The notes under the pieces are model-generated. The model made no database searches, was not told the origin of the DNA, and was given only the letters and a program-made list of their open reading frames with translations. Shown here one piece after another: positions 32,967-43,703 of a stretch of DNA of 64,000 nt. This DNA is from Oscarella lobularis (taxonomy: Eukaryota; Porifera; Homoscleromorpha; Homosclerophorida; Oscarellidae): the NCBI RefSeq assembly GCF_947507565.1, contig NC_089183.1, forward strand, positions 248,001 through 312,000, read 5' to 3'. The translations under genes were made by a program, and so were the position numbers. Each line of letters begins with the position of its first letter. Positions within the stretch are counted from its first letter, which is position 1.

Positions 32967-35900
32967 CTAGAAGTGGTCTACGAGCAAACTGGAAAGAACG
33001 GACGAGACCGACTCCTTGGAAGCTCGTATAGTAAGCCGATACATCTAAAAGACATCATTGATGTGAGATCCATTGAGAATTTTCCTACCTTCGCTTCAAT
33101 ATTCGGCTCCAAACGCGCTAGACAACCGATCTGGGCGGCGGTTGTGTGAAGAATTCCCACGAAGACAAAGTTATCGGGGTTCGGATCGACGTTCGAGAGC
33201 AGAGCCGGTCCAAAACCGGAGAGCTGCAAAACAAAATACAAAAATTCATATTTTAATCTCATTAATTATGCGTCACGCTCCCAAATGAATAAATAAACGC
33301 TGTGTACTAACCTTGGCTCGCGTTGCGTCGCTGTCGATGGGAAACTTGGCGTTGAAGACCGCCTGCTTCTCTTGGGGTCCGCCCAGCTGCTTCCAACGAG
33401 CGAAGAAGTCCTGCGCTGCCATTTCAGTGGGAGAGAAGAACTTATTGACGAATATCGGAAGCCTGAGAGTGATTCTCTGGGGAGCCCCATTGAAACTAAT
33501 AGAAAAAAACAACGTCTAGTGTGTTTAGAGTTAATTATTAGTAATTGGCTTTACGAAAATTGGATATCGAGTAGAGGAATTTCGCTGAATTCTTCCATGC
33601 ATTCGACGTTGAGAAGTTGCTGCGATTGGGCGCCCGGTTCGAGAGAAGTTCCAACGGGTTTCGCCTGAATGCGAAGTTCTGCGAAAAATTAAATCATTAC
33701 GAACGTGAAATCGAATCAATTTTCCAAGTCTTACGGCTTCCTAGGGATCCCGGAAGCTGCACGTCACTGCGAAAATTCGTCAGAGCCGATTGGGTCTTAT
33801 TCCCGAAGAAAATCCCAACGCGACCTTGAAAAAAATATATAAATAAATCAAATTCTGTATGTAACCGTACCTAAATTGTTCCTGTATTCCCCTTTGACTC
33901 CAATCTGCATGAACTCGTTCTCATACAAAATCCCGTTGTGTTTGAACAAGAATCTAGGATAGAATTGAATTAACGTTCTATTGAGTATTCTCTTCACTAT
34001 GACTGTACTTGTTGAGGGCTTCGGTCGCAGCCGGCGTCATGACTGGACCGCTTGATGGTGGCGCCGCCGTCGTCGCCGGTGCCGCCGCCGGTGCCGCCGC
34101 CGCACTCGAACCACCAAAAGCATCAAAAAACGAATCTCCCCCCGTCGAAGCGACGGGAGCCGGCGCCGGAGCGGGAGCCGGAGGCTCGGCAATGTCAACA
34201 AGAGAATCACTCTTCAATTTCAAAAAAATCAAATATATATAATTAATTATTATTATTGATTTTACCTGTCCTGCAAGTTGCGCTATTGTGACTGGTTTCG
34301 CCATGGTTGGATGTTGACTGACGGCAGCGGCGGCGGAAGCAGAAACGGCGGCCGGAGCGGCTGCGACAGCGTCGCCGTTTGGAATAGCCGTTTCACTAGC
34401 ACCTTCTATGGGAGCCCCTCCTTTCTTCTTCTTCAATTTAGCGAGAAGACTGCTCTCTCGTTCGGGAAACGGAGGCATTTCCTCCAAGACGGTTGCCTTG
34501 AAGGAGAGAGAGAGAAAAAGATACAAAATCCCTTATTTATTTATTTATTTTCTACCAGAACGTCTCTTGATGCCACGGTGGAGAGTCTCAAGTATTCGAG
34601 AGATCGTTGCTGGAGTTCGGCGTCCGAATTCCTTATTTGGGAATCGTGTTGCAAAATCTAACAGAAAAATAAACGATAATTAAAAATCAATTTCTCACGG
34701 ACTACCTCTCGAATGGTGGGACTTATTTCCGGAAACAAATTGATGAATTTCATGTACGTCGAAAGAAGAAGAGCCTTGGTTGGCTGACTGCAGAACGGAT
34801 ACTTATCATGTAGCAACTTGAACTGAACAAGAGGACTAAAAAGACATTTGGATCCATGTACGAGCTCTTGGACTACTACTTTAGGTACCTAGATCGTTGA
34901 TCTCCCGCTATCAAATTTCCAAACTCGCCCAAAATGTATCCGCCGACTTTTACCATGTTCTCGTGGCAGGCCGAAGCCTGAAGCGCCTAAAGAGAAAAAA
35001 AGGAGTGTCATATACAGAGCCACGGTCTTGAATAGAACCCCGCCGTCGATGAAGTCCTCCATCTCTACATAATAGAGTCTCAGGACACTATTCTATATAT
35101 GTACCTACCTCAAAGACTGTCTTGGCTGCGTATCCCTGAACGTCGTCTCTATTGATCACAATCTGCACCACTCGATACCAAACCTGAGCGAAAATGATTG
35201 GCTATTTTTATTAATTTTTAATTAACAATTATTCACTTCTTCGCTGACAAAGTCTCCCGCCATTCGTATCAAATTCAATATTGTGTCGACGTACCACGTG
35301 TAATCGGCCGCGTATTTTTCAGCCAAAATTGCAATTTTCAAAACCTAATAACACGTTAAATAATAGAGAAATTATTAACCTTTCTAATGACCGACCAGTT
35401 CTTCTCGAATGGCATAGTCAGCCGTTTCCAAATAGGTCAGCATCTCCTGAACAATCGTCTCCGAGTTCCCCTTGTCGCAAACGGCGTAGAGAAGATCCAC
35501 AGCGCGCTGTCTCACACTAACATCCCTCTCAGTCTAATAAAAATAATTAATACTGTTTAAATTTTATGGCCTTTTTTCTCTATACGACCTTCAATGCATT
35601 GAGAACCGTTTCCTGATGCTTGCTCACCGCTTCTCTCGAGAATTCCGACCTCGCCAGCTTGCACATTCCCTCCAGAGCCAAATATCTTGAATAGAAAAAG
35701 TCAAGTCCTACCATAACACTATCCCATCCACGTAGAATACCTCAAATTCGTTTCGCGGTGCTGCAAGTATTGCCCAAGCTGATTACTGGCTCTCACCAAC
35801 AAATTAGGTTCACTAGCAAATAAAAAATAATAATTAAATTATAATATATTATTTATCTACGTACTCGTCCAGGTGAATGATCAGATTGATGGCCTCAAAC

Positions 35901-37324
35901 AGAACGGCGTTCTTTGCATTGGAATGCTGGACTTTCTTCGACTTGGGCGGCTCCTAAGAGAACACCAGTCCCTTCCTCACACACTAAGTCTATTCTATGT
36001 ACCTGAGCTCGATTCAAAATCGCTTCCAAGGACTCAATAAGGCGTCCACGTGCAACAGCATCCGCTAGAAAGACACAGACATTGAAATATAAGTACTCTA
36101 TAGCTAATAATCTGTTCACGTGACACTGATACCACTATTGTTTCTTACTTGGAGGATGATGAAGTTGAAGCAATTTGAGCAGCTTGACTGAGAGCCAGGG
36201 AGCCGGTACAAAGTAGTACGTATAGTCTTGAAGATCCGTAAAAGACGTCGAGACAATCTGAGAGCAAAACCCGAAAATAAAAAAAGAACTAAATAAATAA
36301 AAAATTAAATTCTTACCCTGCTAAGTCTATTGATCGCCAAAGAGACGCACGACTGGACTTCTTCCGGGTTGCGCAGAGACAAAGCGTGAATCAAACTGCA
36401 AGCTGACGTCACAACACCCTAAAAATATAAATAATACTAATCAGTATTTAATTCTCTATGAGTCATACTAGATGTTTGTCTGTAATCAGTTGGACTATTC
36501 TCGCTGCCCATTCGCCAGTGGGAACGGCTTGGGGAACGGTCCGAAGCAATTTGAGCATACACAGAATGGCATTCTGCTTCACTCCATCCAAAACATCCCT
36601 AAGAAAAAAATTTAATAATCTCATTACCTATTTATTTATTGATGCTTACGCTGCGACGCAAAGTTTCGGTATGTCCTGCGCGAGCGCTTCGCCCATTTCC
36701 ATGTTCGCCATGTCGGCGACGCAGGACAATGCCAAGTTGATATAAATAGCATTTCGACTCGCCAAATCGTGCTTGATCGATTGAATAATGAGTTTCATCA
36801 AATCGCTGTGCGCGCTCACGAGAACCGAAATGAACAAATAACCCTAAACGAAAAAATTCCATAAAATAAATAATAATAATAATTTGAATGTGTACAATTT
36901 GTTTTTCGGTGTATTTGCTTGAGGAGAGCAAATTTACGGCTTCCATGTAGCCGAAATCGATGTCGTTGCCAAGGAGAAAGATGAAGAGCAATTTGCACAC
37001 GTACTTCTTTTTCTGATACCCGTCCAATTGCTTATCGCCTTTTTAGAGAGAGAGAAGGAACCCACGCGTGCCACGCCCCCTTGCGAAAACGGTTCCAATT
37101 GAGCCTTACCCTTGAATTTCGATCGAATGTTGGCGAGTTCTTTGTTGATTCGCTTTCGTTCTTGCTCTTTGGACTTGCCTGCGCGAAGGGAAGAGCGTTT
37201 TTTCGATGATCGGGGCGGCGAGAAAGGGGGCCCCGCTCGCTTTTCGGCGCTCGCCTGCGATCGACTTACAGTTGCGAATGTCCGCAATGAAGACGGCGAG
37301 ACCGCGCATGCCTTCGCCTTTCAT
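32967..37324 (-). CDS. AP2A: AP-2 complex subunit alpha (alpha-adaptin)
   Basis: Large subunit of the AP-2 clathrin adaptor, which selects cargo and binds PI(4,5)P2 in endocytosis at the plasma membrane. Twenty-five exons from the ATG at 37324 (first exon 37270-37324, last 32967-33044) sum to 966 aa, close to the vertebrate 939-977. The start [18 protein letters not shown], the lysine-rich [31 protein letters not shown] and [14 protein letters not shown] are hallmark trunk sequences. A hinge rich in Ala and Pro is encoded by exons 18-19 (34009-34496), and the ear by exons 20-25, ending LSSLLVDHF. This is the only complete copy; its exons 21-25 recur three times to the left. The sulfatase gene ends only 285 nt upstream on the same strand. 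Confidence 0.96.
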
Positions 37325-37608
37325 CGTAACGGTTTTCTTCAAAGAGACGAGTCGAAAAATCGCGCTATGGCGCCTTTTTGGAGCACTCCACCTTCGACGC
37401 CGCACTCGATTTGCAGTATTCCGGTGAGACGTCGGCTTTTCGACGGCGTGAGTTTGGAAATTCGTTGCTTTTCCACGCGGTGGCGTTCCAGCCGAAGTCC
37501 CGGATAGCGCAAACTGAGGACAATGAGGTTTCAATATGGTCGCGTCAAAAAAACAACAGATCCTAAAAACATGCATACAAATGAAAAAGAACAGATAGCC
37601 GGAGGTTT

Positions 37609-39958
37609 TCACGGCATGTGGCACGATTTTCCCGAGCACGCAATGAATTTCTTCAAGCGATCCTATCAAAAATTTAATACCTATAAATTAATAATTAAAA
37701 AATTGCTTACTTTCATCATAGCTTGAATTTTAGGATCAAGTTCTTTGACGGAATTCTTAGTTTGCCAAAGATCCTAAAAGGAGAATTTTCTCTATCACGA
37801 AAGAAAATTCGCTCTGTTACAGTATCACCTTATCTATATCATAGAACTCCTGAAAATTGGACGTGCTCAAATCAACGGGAGCATCGTCTAAATCATCAAT
37901 TAATGAATACTCTCTAATTCATTGGACGTTTCACCGGTTGGAAAAAATTCGGCGTACAACGTATTGTTTCCTGTCTCGAGCGATCGAATTGCTACAAAAG
38001 TGTTGTTCTTGCAGTCTGGAGAAACCCCGTTGCAGCAGGTAAAATTAATTAAACAATGAAATTAAGCCCCACCGTGCCTAAACACTTGAGGATCCATTTG
38101 AACCATGCACGGAGTTCCCTCCCCGAAATATTCAACGAGAAAATCCGAACGCCACTAGTAGAAAACGAGTCCCCTAGTGAGACGAAATGCGGCCTATCTA
38201 AACTACTATACTTCGTCTGCCTTCTGCTCGTTCATCAAAACGTTTTTGAGACTTTGGCCATCGACGTCTTCTGGAATAGCGGCACCAGCCAAATCCAAAA
38301 ACGTTGGCAACTTTATGCAAGTCGTTTTAGCAACTATAGCGTCTTATTCTCGATTACCGGTTACCAAATCAATGTTCAGTGCAATCATATCCGTCGTGGC
38401 GTTCTTGGAGACGCCTGGACCGCGAACGATGAGAGGAACGCGAATGTCCTCGTCATACGGTTGACGCTTTTCACCCTAAGTAACACCCCATAACCTCTAC
38501 AGAGTCTATCATTTCGAGCAAATAAAAATCCTTAACTCAAACTACTGTAAGCAGACTCGGAGCCCTTGAGAAGTTCTTACCTGTTGATTGAACTGTCCTA
38601 GATGATATCCTACAAAAAGGAATTGACAATGAAAGAGGTCTTCTTATCGAACGATCTCTCTCACCGTGATCACTGTTATAGAAAATAAAAGTGTCGTCTA
38701 TGAAACCGGATTTCTAGGCAATTTAGTCTAGCGTTGCTACAGAAACGGAGGAGACAATACCTCCAGAGTCATCAGAACCTCTTCGACCAAATCTTGCACG
38801 GAAAGCAAAGTCTCCCATCTCTGACGACACAATTGATCGACGATTTCCATAGTCTGATTCGTCATAGATGGAGTCCCTATAAATAAAATAAAAACCGAAT
38901 TAACCCTAGGTCTTCATCCTGACCTTCTGCTATAATCCAGTGCTTGTCTTTCCCTTCGAAGTGATACGAAGGCGTTCGAGGTGCCGTGCGATTGGCAAAC
39001 GTATTGTTGTACTGAGGCGCGGGAGTAGCCGGACGATGCGGTGCCGGCGTGGAGACGTACATAAAAAAAGGCGACTCGCCTAAAGACGAATTTTCAATAA
39101 TAAAACAAGTCTCAATAATTGGACTACTGTGATTTGATTTCGCGTCTTGAATAAAAGCAATGGCTTCGCGTTTAACGACGTCCGTAAAATAATCGTTTTT
39201 GTAGTCGTTTCCGTGTGTTTCTTTGACTCCGTCATTGGACACGGAATAGTGATAAAATTTGCTACAGACCGTAGTATTTTATTTTGCTCCCTTTTCACCG
39301 CTATATCACCTCTACCTGTTTCCCACCAATCCAAACCATTTCGACCAGCCAGGAGGCACGTGACTCACGTTGACCCCCGATGGTTTCAACGCATAATTAT
39401 TGAGATATTTACCTTGAGGGAGAACTCTTATCAAAGGGAGAATACTAGCAGACTAGGTTGGTACCAAAAAATCCCGTTCTATATCCGGCTTTTGTCATAT
39501 AAGCTCCTATTGTCTTCTGCTCATTCATATCGCGCCACGACTGGGCGTTGCATCCACGTCCCACATTATTTTCATACGTCTTGTGATTATGCGTATATTT
39601 ACCCGTCAACGTAGATGATCTATACATAAATGCAAATTTAATGAATAGATTAATCCCCTGCACGTGACAATGAATGGCCCCTCCTCCTCCCTTCTCCACG
39701 AACCTCGATGGACAACAAACTGGATGAGTCACGAAAGCGTTTTTGAAAAAGGTGCCCTCTTCGATCATCATGCTGTGAAGCTTCGGCTGCACGTCGAGCG
39801 AATTCAATTTCACGTCTTGGTCATCGGTGATGATGAATACTGCAAGACCGTACAGTGAAACGGACTGAAACGGAGTCTTGGTTACCTATATTAGGCTGTT
39901 TTGCCTCGAGGGATGCCCAAAGGGTCGCAAGAACGACGAGAAGGCAAAGAGATCTCAT
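37609..39958 (-). CDS. GNS: N-acetylglucosamine-6-sulfatase-like lysosomal sulfatase
   Basis: Removes 6-sulfate from N-acetylglucosamine in heparan and keratan sulfate in the lysosome, by homology. Sixteen exons (39886-39958, 39704-39839, 39465-39619, 39316-39412, 39128-39261, 38924-39079, 38761-38876, 38665-38713, 38581-38609, 38365-38475, 38212-38310, 38073-38154, 37911-38015, 37829-37887, 37711-37773, 37609-37662) give 505 aa; the human enzyme has 552. There is a signal peptide (MRSLCLLVVLATLWAS). The metal site is TDDQDV, the formylglycine motif CCPSR is encoded at the end of exon 2, LTGKYTHNH follows, and the later active-site segments are YNSDHG and GEKRQPYDEDIRVPL. The C-terminus is short but keeps the CSG-C pair. 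It shares a 318-bp divergent promoter region with the GPCR gene. Confidence 0.93.
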
Positions 39959-40220
39959 TCTAATGATATCGTCACGTGCTTGGCGTAGCGCGCTCGCATA
40001 CTTTGAATCTAAAATTTCAAAAGAATATTTTCTTGTATCTCTGAACGTTCTTGTTTTCTTGTCGCTTCGAGTAGCAAAGAAATTAATAAACCAATAACTA
40101 CTCTTTTCTTATCCTACTAGGAATATAAATATGTTCCGACATTTATATAGTGATCCTGCAGATAACGTTTCCAGTGAACCAAGGATCTACGTACCATGCT
40201 GTACGATGGATGTGTGTACG

Positions 40221-40228
40221 TATAAATA
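40221..40228 (+). promoter_or_regulatory. TATA box of the GPCR gene
   Basis: TATAAATA 55 nt upstream of the ATG at 40276, in the 318-bp gap to the divergent sulfatase gene. Confidence 0.6.
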
Positions 40229-40275
40229 TGTGAAACTGAAAGTGACTATTTAGCGAGCAAGCGCACAGAAGCCGG

Positions 40276-41361
40276 ATGGAAAGCTCTGCAGTGATCCTTA
40301 GCACAGCTCCTTCTCCCGCCACTTCTCTTTCTCCCGCCACTTCTCTTTCTCCCTATGAAGTCGAGTGCATTATAAACGGCACGGAAAAATCTTTGGAAGT
40401 AGCCACATTTCCGGGTCTGAAGTTTGATTATTTTTGGCTGATTTTGACCTTGTTTGTTCTTATCGGAAACATGGTTGTTCTTATATGGCTATGCTCTCGT
40501 CCCAGGGAACACAGGAACAGCATCGCATCAATACTTGTTATCAACTTGGCTCTCGCCGACTTTCTTTTGGGCATTCAAATGTCAGTGCGTCTATTTCTAA
40601 CTCAACGACCCTGTTACACGCTTAGATACGAAAAGCCAGCCAAAATTTTCTGCGCTATTTCTGTTGCACTCCAATCGATGAGTGTTTCGCTTTCAGGAAT
40701 GGTAACGGCGACAATGCCTCTGTACTACGCAACTACCGTGTTTGGTTCATGCTGCGTGTGTTGCTTGGGACAGCCACAGTGCACTCGCAAAAGAATAATA
40801 TTAGTCATTGGTGTGGAATGGATTATTGCGGGTTCGTTCACAGGATTTCAGCTGTACCCGTTTTCTTTTTCGGACTGCTCTTTTGTGCTGTCTTCCCCAA
40901 TCGAAAACAATAATGCTTTCATCGTCCTGTTGCTTACAGTTGTCCCGATCACCTACACATGCATACTGGTAAAACTCAGAAGACAGACGAGCTGGCAGAA
41001 TTCAACTGTGCTTACAGGAATGGGAATAAGGCTCTTCGCCATTGCGTTTCTCACATTTGCATGCTGGACGGCGTATACCGTGCTGTATGACGCGGCTCTT
41101 ACGAATTCACGTACGCGGCTCTCTTATGACGATGCATGTGTGCTTTCGATGATAGCCATTATAAACCCACTGGTTTTCACAATATTTTCACGCCCCTTCT
41201 GCCAGTTTGCTAAAAGAATGTGGATACGTCTTCGTTTCATGTGCGGACACGCACTTCCAATGAGCAACATAGCATCGCGTAGCGAAGAATCAAATCTTTT
41301 TCAGGACGACACGCCAGGAGAGGAAACTACTGAATCTACTGACAACACCATAGAAGTGTAA
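40276..41361 (+). CDS. Class A-like seven-transmembrane receptor, intronless
   Basis: A 361-aa ORF with seven hydrophobic segments (roughly residues 52-74, 86-110, 124-150, 171-195, 215-237, 254-278 and 292-312). TM1 carries GN, TM2 carries NLALADFLLGI, and TM7 ends INPLVF in place of NPxxY. TM3 lacks the usual DRY/ERY: the corresponding stretch reads TATMPLYYATT. A conserved Cys stands at the start of TM3 (IFCAIS) with a partner in extracellular loop 2 (DCSF). TM2 resembles the leucine-rich-repeat (LGR/relaxin) receptor group, but no LRR ectodomain is present. The short N-terminus has one NGT glycosylation site and an 18-nt direct repeat (40312-40347) giving SPATSL twice. The tail is acidic with Ser/Thr. 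Ligand unknown. Confidence 0.85.
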   Translation: MESSAVILSTAPSPATSLSPATSLSPYEVECIINGTEKSLEVATFPGLKFDYFWLILTLFVLIGNMVVLIWLCSRPREHRNSIASILVINLALADFLLGIQMSVRLFLTQRPCYTLRYEKPAKIFCAISVALQSMSVSLSGMVTATMPLYYATTVFGSCCVCCLGQPQCTRKRIILVIGVEWIIAGSFTGFQLYPFSFSDCSFVLSSPIENNNAFIVLLLTVVPITYTCILVKLRRQTSWQNSTVLTGMGIRLFAIAFLTFACWTAYTVLYDAALTNSRTRLSYDDACVLSMIAIINPLVFTIFSRPFCQFAKRMWIRLRFMCGHALPMSNIASRSEESNLFQDDTPGEETTESTDNTIEV

Positions 41362-41867
41362 CTGTAACTGTGGGTTTTGATCCTAGCATCATAGATGCTA
41401 GCACAATCTTATTACTCTTGATGTCAGTGTTATTTCTCTAATCCATCACTGCTACGGTTTTTCAATAAGTACTGCCTTGGTTTACATGTCGCACTCTACA
41501 TGTGTACACACTTGCAACACGCACGCGCGTGACTAAGAGACTCCGCGTCCACAGCCTGATGGTACTACACAATTTATCAATCCTTGTCGCTTTCTAACAT
41601 ACGCTACTTTTCTAAAGACAACGGAAGACCGAAGCAGCAGCGGCACGCAAGAGTTAGGTCAGTTAGGGCCTCGCCTATTGACCATTGGCATGCATAAGGC
41701 AATGTGCAAAGCCCCACAATTCACTTACTCCTATCTAGGAGATGCGCTTAGCAACGACGACGACAACTCTCGCCAGACAGAGGGAGAAACAAGAGAAACA
41801 AGAGACAGGCACGGTTACTAAGAAGGGGAACAGTAAACACATCCTATCTCTACGGGTGTGTTGACAG
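41362..41867. other. Intergenic; likely 5' end of the next plus-strand gene
   Basis: Past the GPCR stop there is a short inverted repeat (GATCCTAGCATC ... GATGCTAGCAC, 41380-41404). Frames rich in Arg and Gln near 41735-41867 may hold the first exon of the following gene, but I could not find a start that fits the phase. Confidence 0.35.
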
Positions 41868-42883
41868 GAAATCAAACACGGAAGCGGGCGGGACATCGTT
41901 CGTTCGAGGTAAGAAAGAAAAGAGAATAAGATAATCCGTGTAAAATCTCCTCCAGCTGATCGGCTTAAAGACCTCAACGATGTATCTACCTCGCTGAAGA
42001 AACATTACACGCCCAAGGAGAAAATGTACCACCTCATTATATGAAGTTGTTCTGTCTCTACGTCACACATTTATCCTATACTACAGATTGGGGCCCTTTC
42101 TTCCCGACATTGACACCAATCTAACCCCCTACGTTTCAACTCAGGTGGCAAACTACTTGATATATCAGGTAACGCGGCGTCAATTGCCTGTACCATTCCT
42201 AACTTAATTCTGAAGCCGACTAAAATACCAGCCAACGGCGTTTACCGCCAAAGAGCCACAGCACAAAAAATAACAGGTACAGTAACGCGAATTTTTCTGT
42301 GCTAACGGATATACATTATTACCTGTACTTAGATCCTGAAAAAGATCTAAGTATGAGCAGGTAACGAATGTGCTTAGTGCAATACTTCCCTGCTACTTTG
42401 TTCCTAGAGCAACTCCATCTCCTAAACCTCTCAACTTTTCTTATCCGCCAATACCCAAGTAAGCCTCGCACATAAATCCCTACACATCATCCTAAATACT
42501 GTCCTTGCAGACGAAGAGGAAAAATTCCCGTCACCGTGCCAAAGGAATTTTTCAAACGCGAAAAAAATCGCGAACTTCTTCGTCTACCAAAAATACCGAG
42601 CCTCCGAGCGTCTATGCCGGCTTCCTCCTCGTCAACCAATCAACTCAGTCACGCCGAGGTGCTCGCCTTTCGCGAGGCGCTCACTAAGCTGCAAGAGACT
42701 CACGCCAGCGAAAGAGCACGAGACGACTACCGTCGAGCCGAAGTCGATTGTCGAAAATTTCGCTTGGACAAACTAATGCCGAAATCTCGACCGGTATTTC
42801 GGGAGGCTCTCAAGTCGTACATGAGTACGTCAAAGGGCGCAAAAGAAGCGGCTACAAAGGTCGCCACCAAATCTCTAGGTTAG
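41868..42883 (+). CDS. Multi-exon gene of unknown function, 5' end unresolved
   Basis: Seven exons (41868-41908, 41956-42025, 42087-42168, 42216-42276, 42333-42360, 42408-42458, 42511-42883) with GT-AG borders join in frame for 235 codons before the stop. I do not recognise the family. The protein is very basic and hydrophilic; it includes KHYTPKEKI, a Pro-rich stretch with PKRRGKIPVTVP, and a C-terminal helical part with many charged residues (HAEVLAFREALTKLQETHAS). No signal peptide or membrane segment is seen. AATAAA at 43109-43114 lies about 225 nt after the stop. The consistent phase across six introns is the main evidence that it is real. Confidence 0.6.
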
Positions 42884-43108
42884 GGGAGTCAGTGCTTGGG
42901 GACTTAGACTACGGATTATGATATGTTTAGACTAGAGTAGAAGTGGACTCTATTGTCGATTTTGTATGGCTCCTACCCCTGAACTTATCTCTAAATTTCG
43001 TATGGTACAGATGACGAGGAACCGTTGGCACTACTTTAATTAAATGTATTCTTACCTGTTATATCTTTAATCTTTGAGAGACTCCAACAGAATGATTTTG
43101 GACCTACA

Positions 43109-43114
43109 AATAAA
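43109..43114 (+). terminator. Poly(A) signal of the unknown plus-strand gene
   Basis: AATAAA about 225 nt after the stop at 42883, facing the converging gene that ends at 43255. Confidence 0.4.
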
Positions 43115-43254
43115 CAGGAATTTTGTTATGCGTTTGTAGCGCGAGTATGACAATCAAAGCGGCTTCGCATGACGCGTCTGTGCCAAAATTCGGAGTCACG
43201 TCTTTGCGTGATTTTCAGCTGACCTGTCAGCGGCTTCTACATCTATTATATAGT

Positions 43255-43661
43255 TCATTTACGAACGTCAGTAAAGTTCTTTGTGAAGGAAGAAACGCAG
43301 GCGCGTTCGGGAACGTACGCCTGATGATAGACGCATCCTGGAAATAAATCAATTGCACGTACGTCGCCACAACTTCAATAGAAAACAGGTACCGGAATCG
43401 AAGACGGCAAGAGCGGACGATTCCGTCCCCCCGCCGGCGTTCTCTTGCAACGACAACGTGCTGACAGGACACGTGCAGCTGAGGCCAGAGAATCAATAAA
43501 AATCCGAAGTCTCTATGATACTTACTTGTCTAAGTGCACGTGAATTCCCCAGTGGCACGCTAGGGTAATAGTAAAATTTGAATTTTTAAGCAATTTACGT
43601 TATCCTTCTTACCTGCATCTTCAAGAAACCGTGCAGACGATCCGGACTGAACAAGAACAGG
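43255..43661 (-). CDS. 3' exons of an unidentified minus-strand gene, partial
   Basis: Four small exons (43613-43661, 43526-43559, 43393-43478, 43255-43337) with good splice sites join in frame to a stop at 43255-43257. They encode the last 83 residues of a protein with seven cysteines in this segment (DACHWGIHVHLDKNCTCPV, later GCVYHQ and ERACVSS), suggesting a disulfide-rich extracellular end. I do not recognise the family. The exon at 43613-43661 has an upstream acceptor, so more exons must exist; the satellite begins 43 nt away and would lie in that intron. Confidence 0.5.
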
Positions 43662-43703
43662 CTGAGAAACGAAAGAAAAGAATCATTAAAATCCAATTTC
43701 TGT

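Larger units (their letters stand above)
29341..33825. repeat. Segmental duplication unit 4
   Basis: PTGR3 5' fragment, TNF-like gene F and the genuine 3' exons of AP2A, at 4.5 kb. The right edge is the acceptor of AP2A exon 21, beyond which the intact gene continues without a copy elsewhere in the window. Confidence 0.85.
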
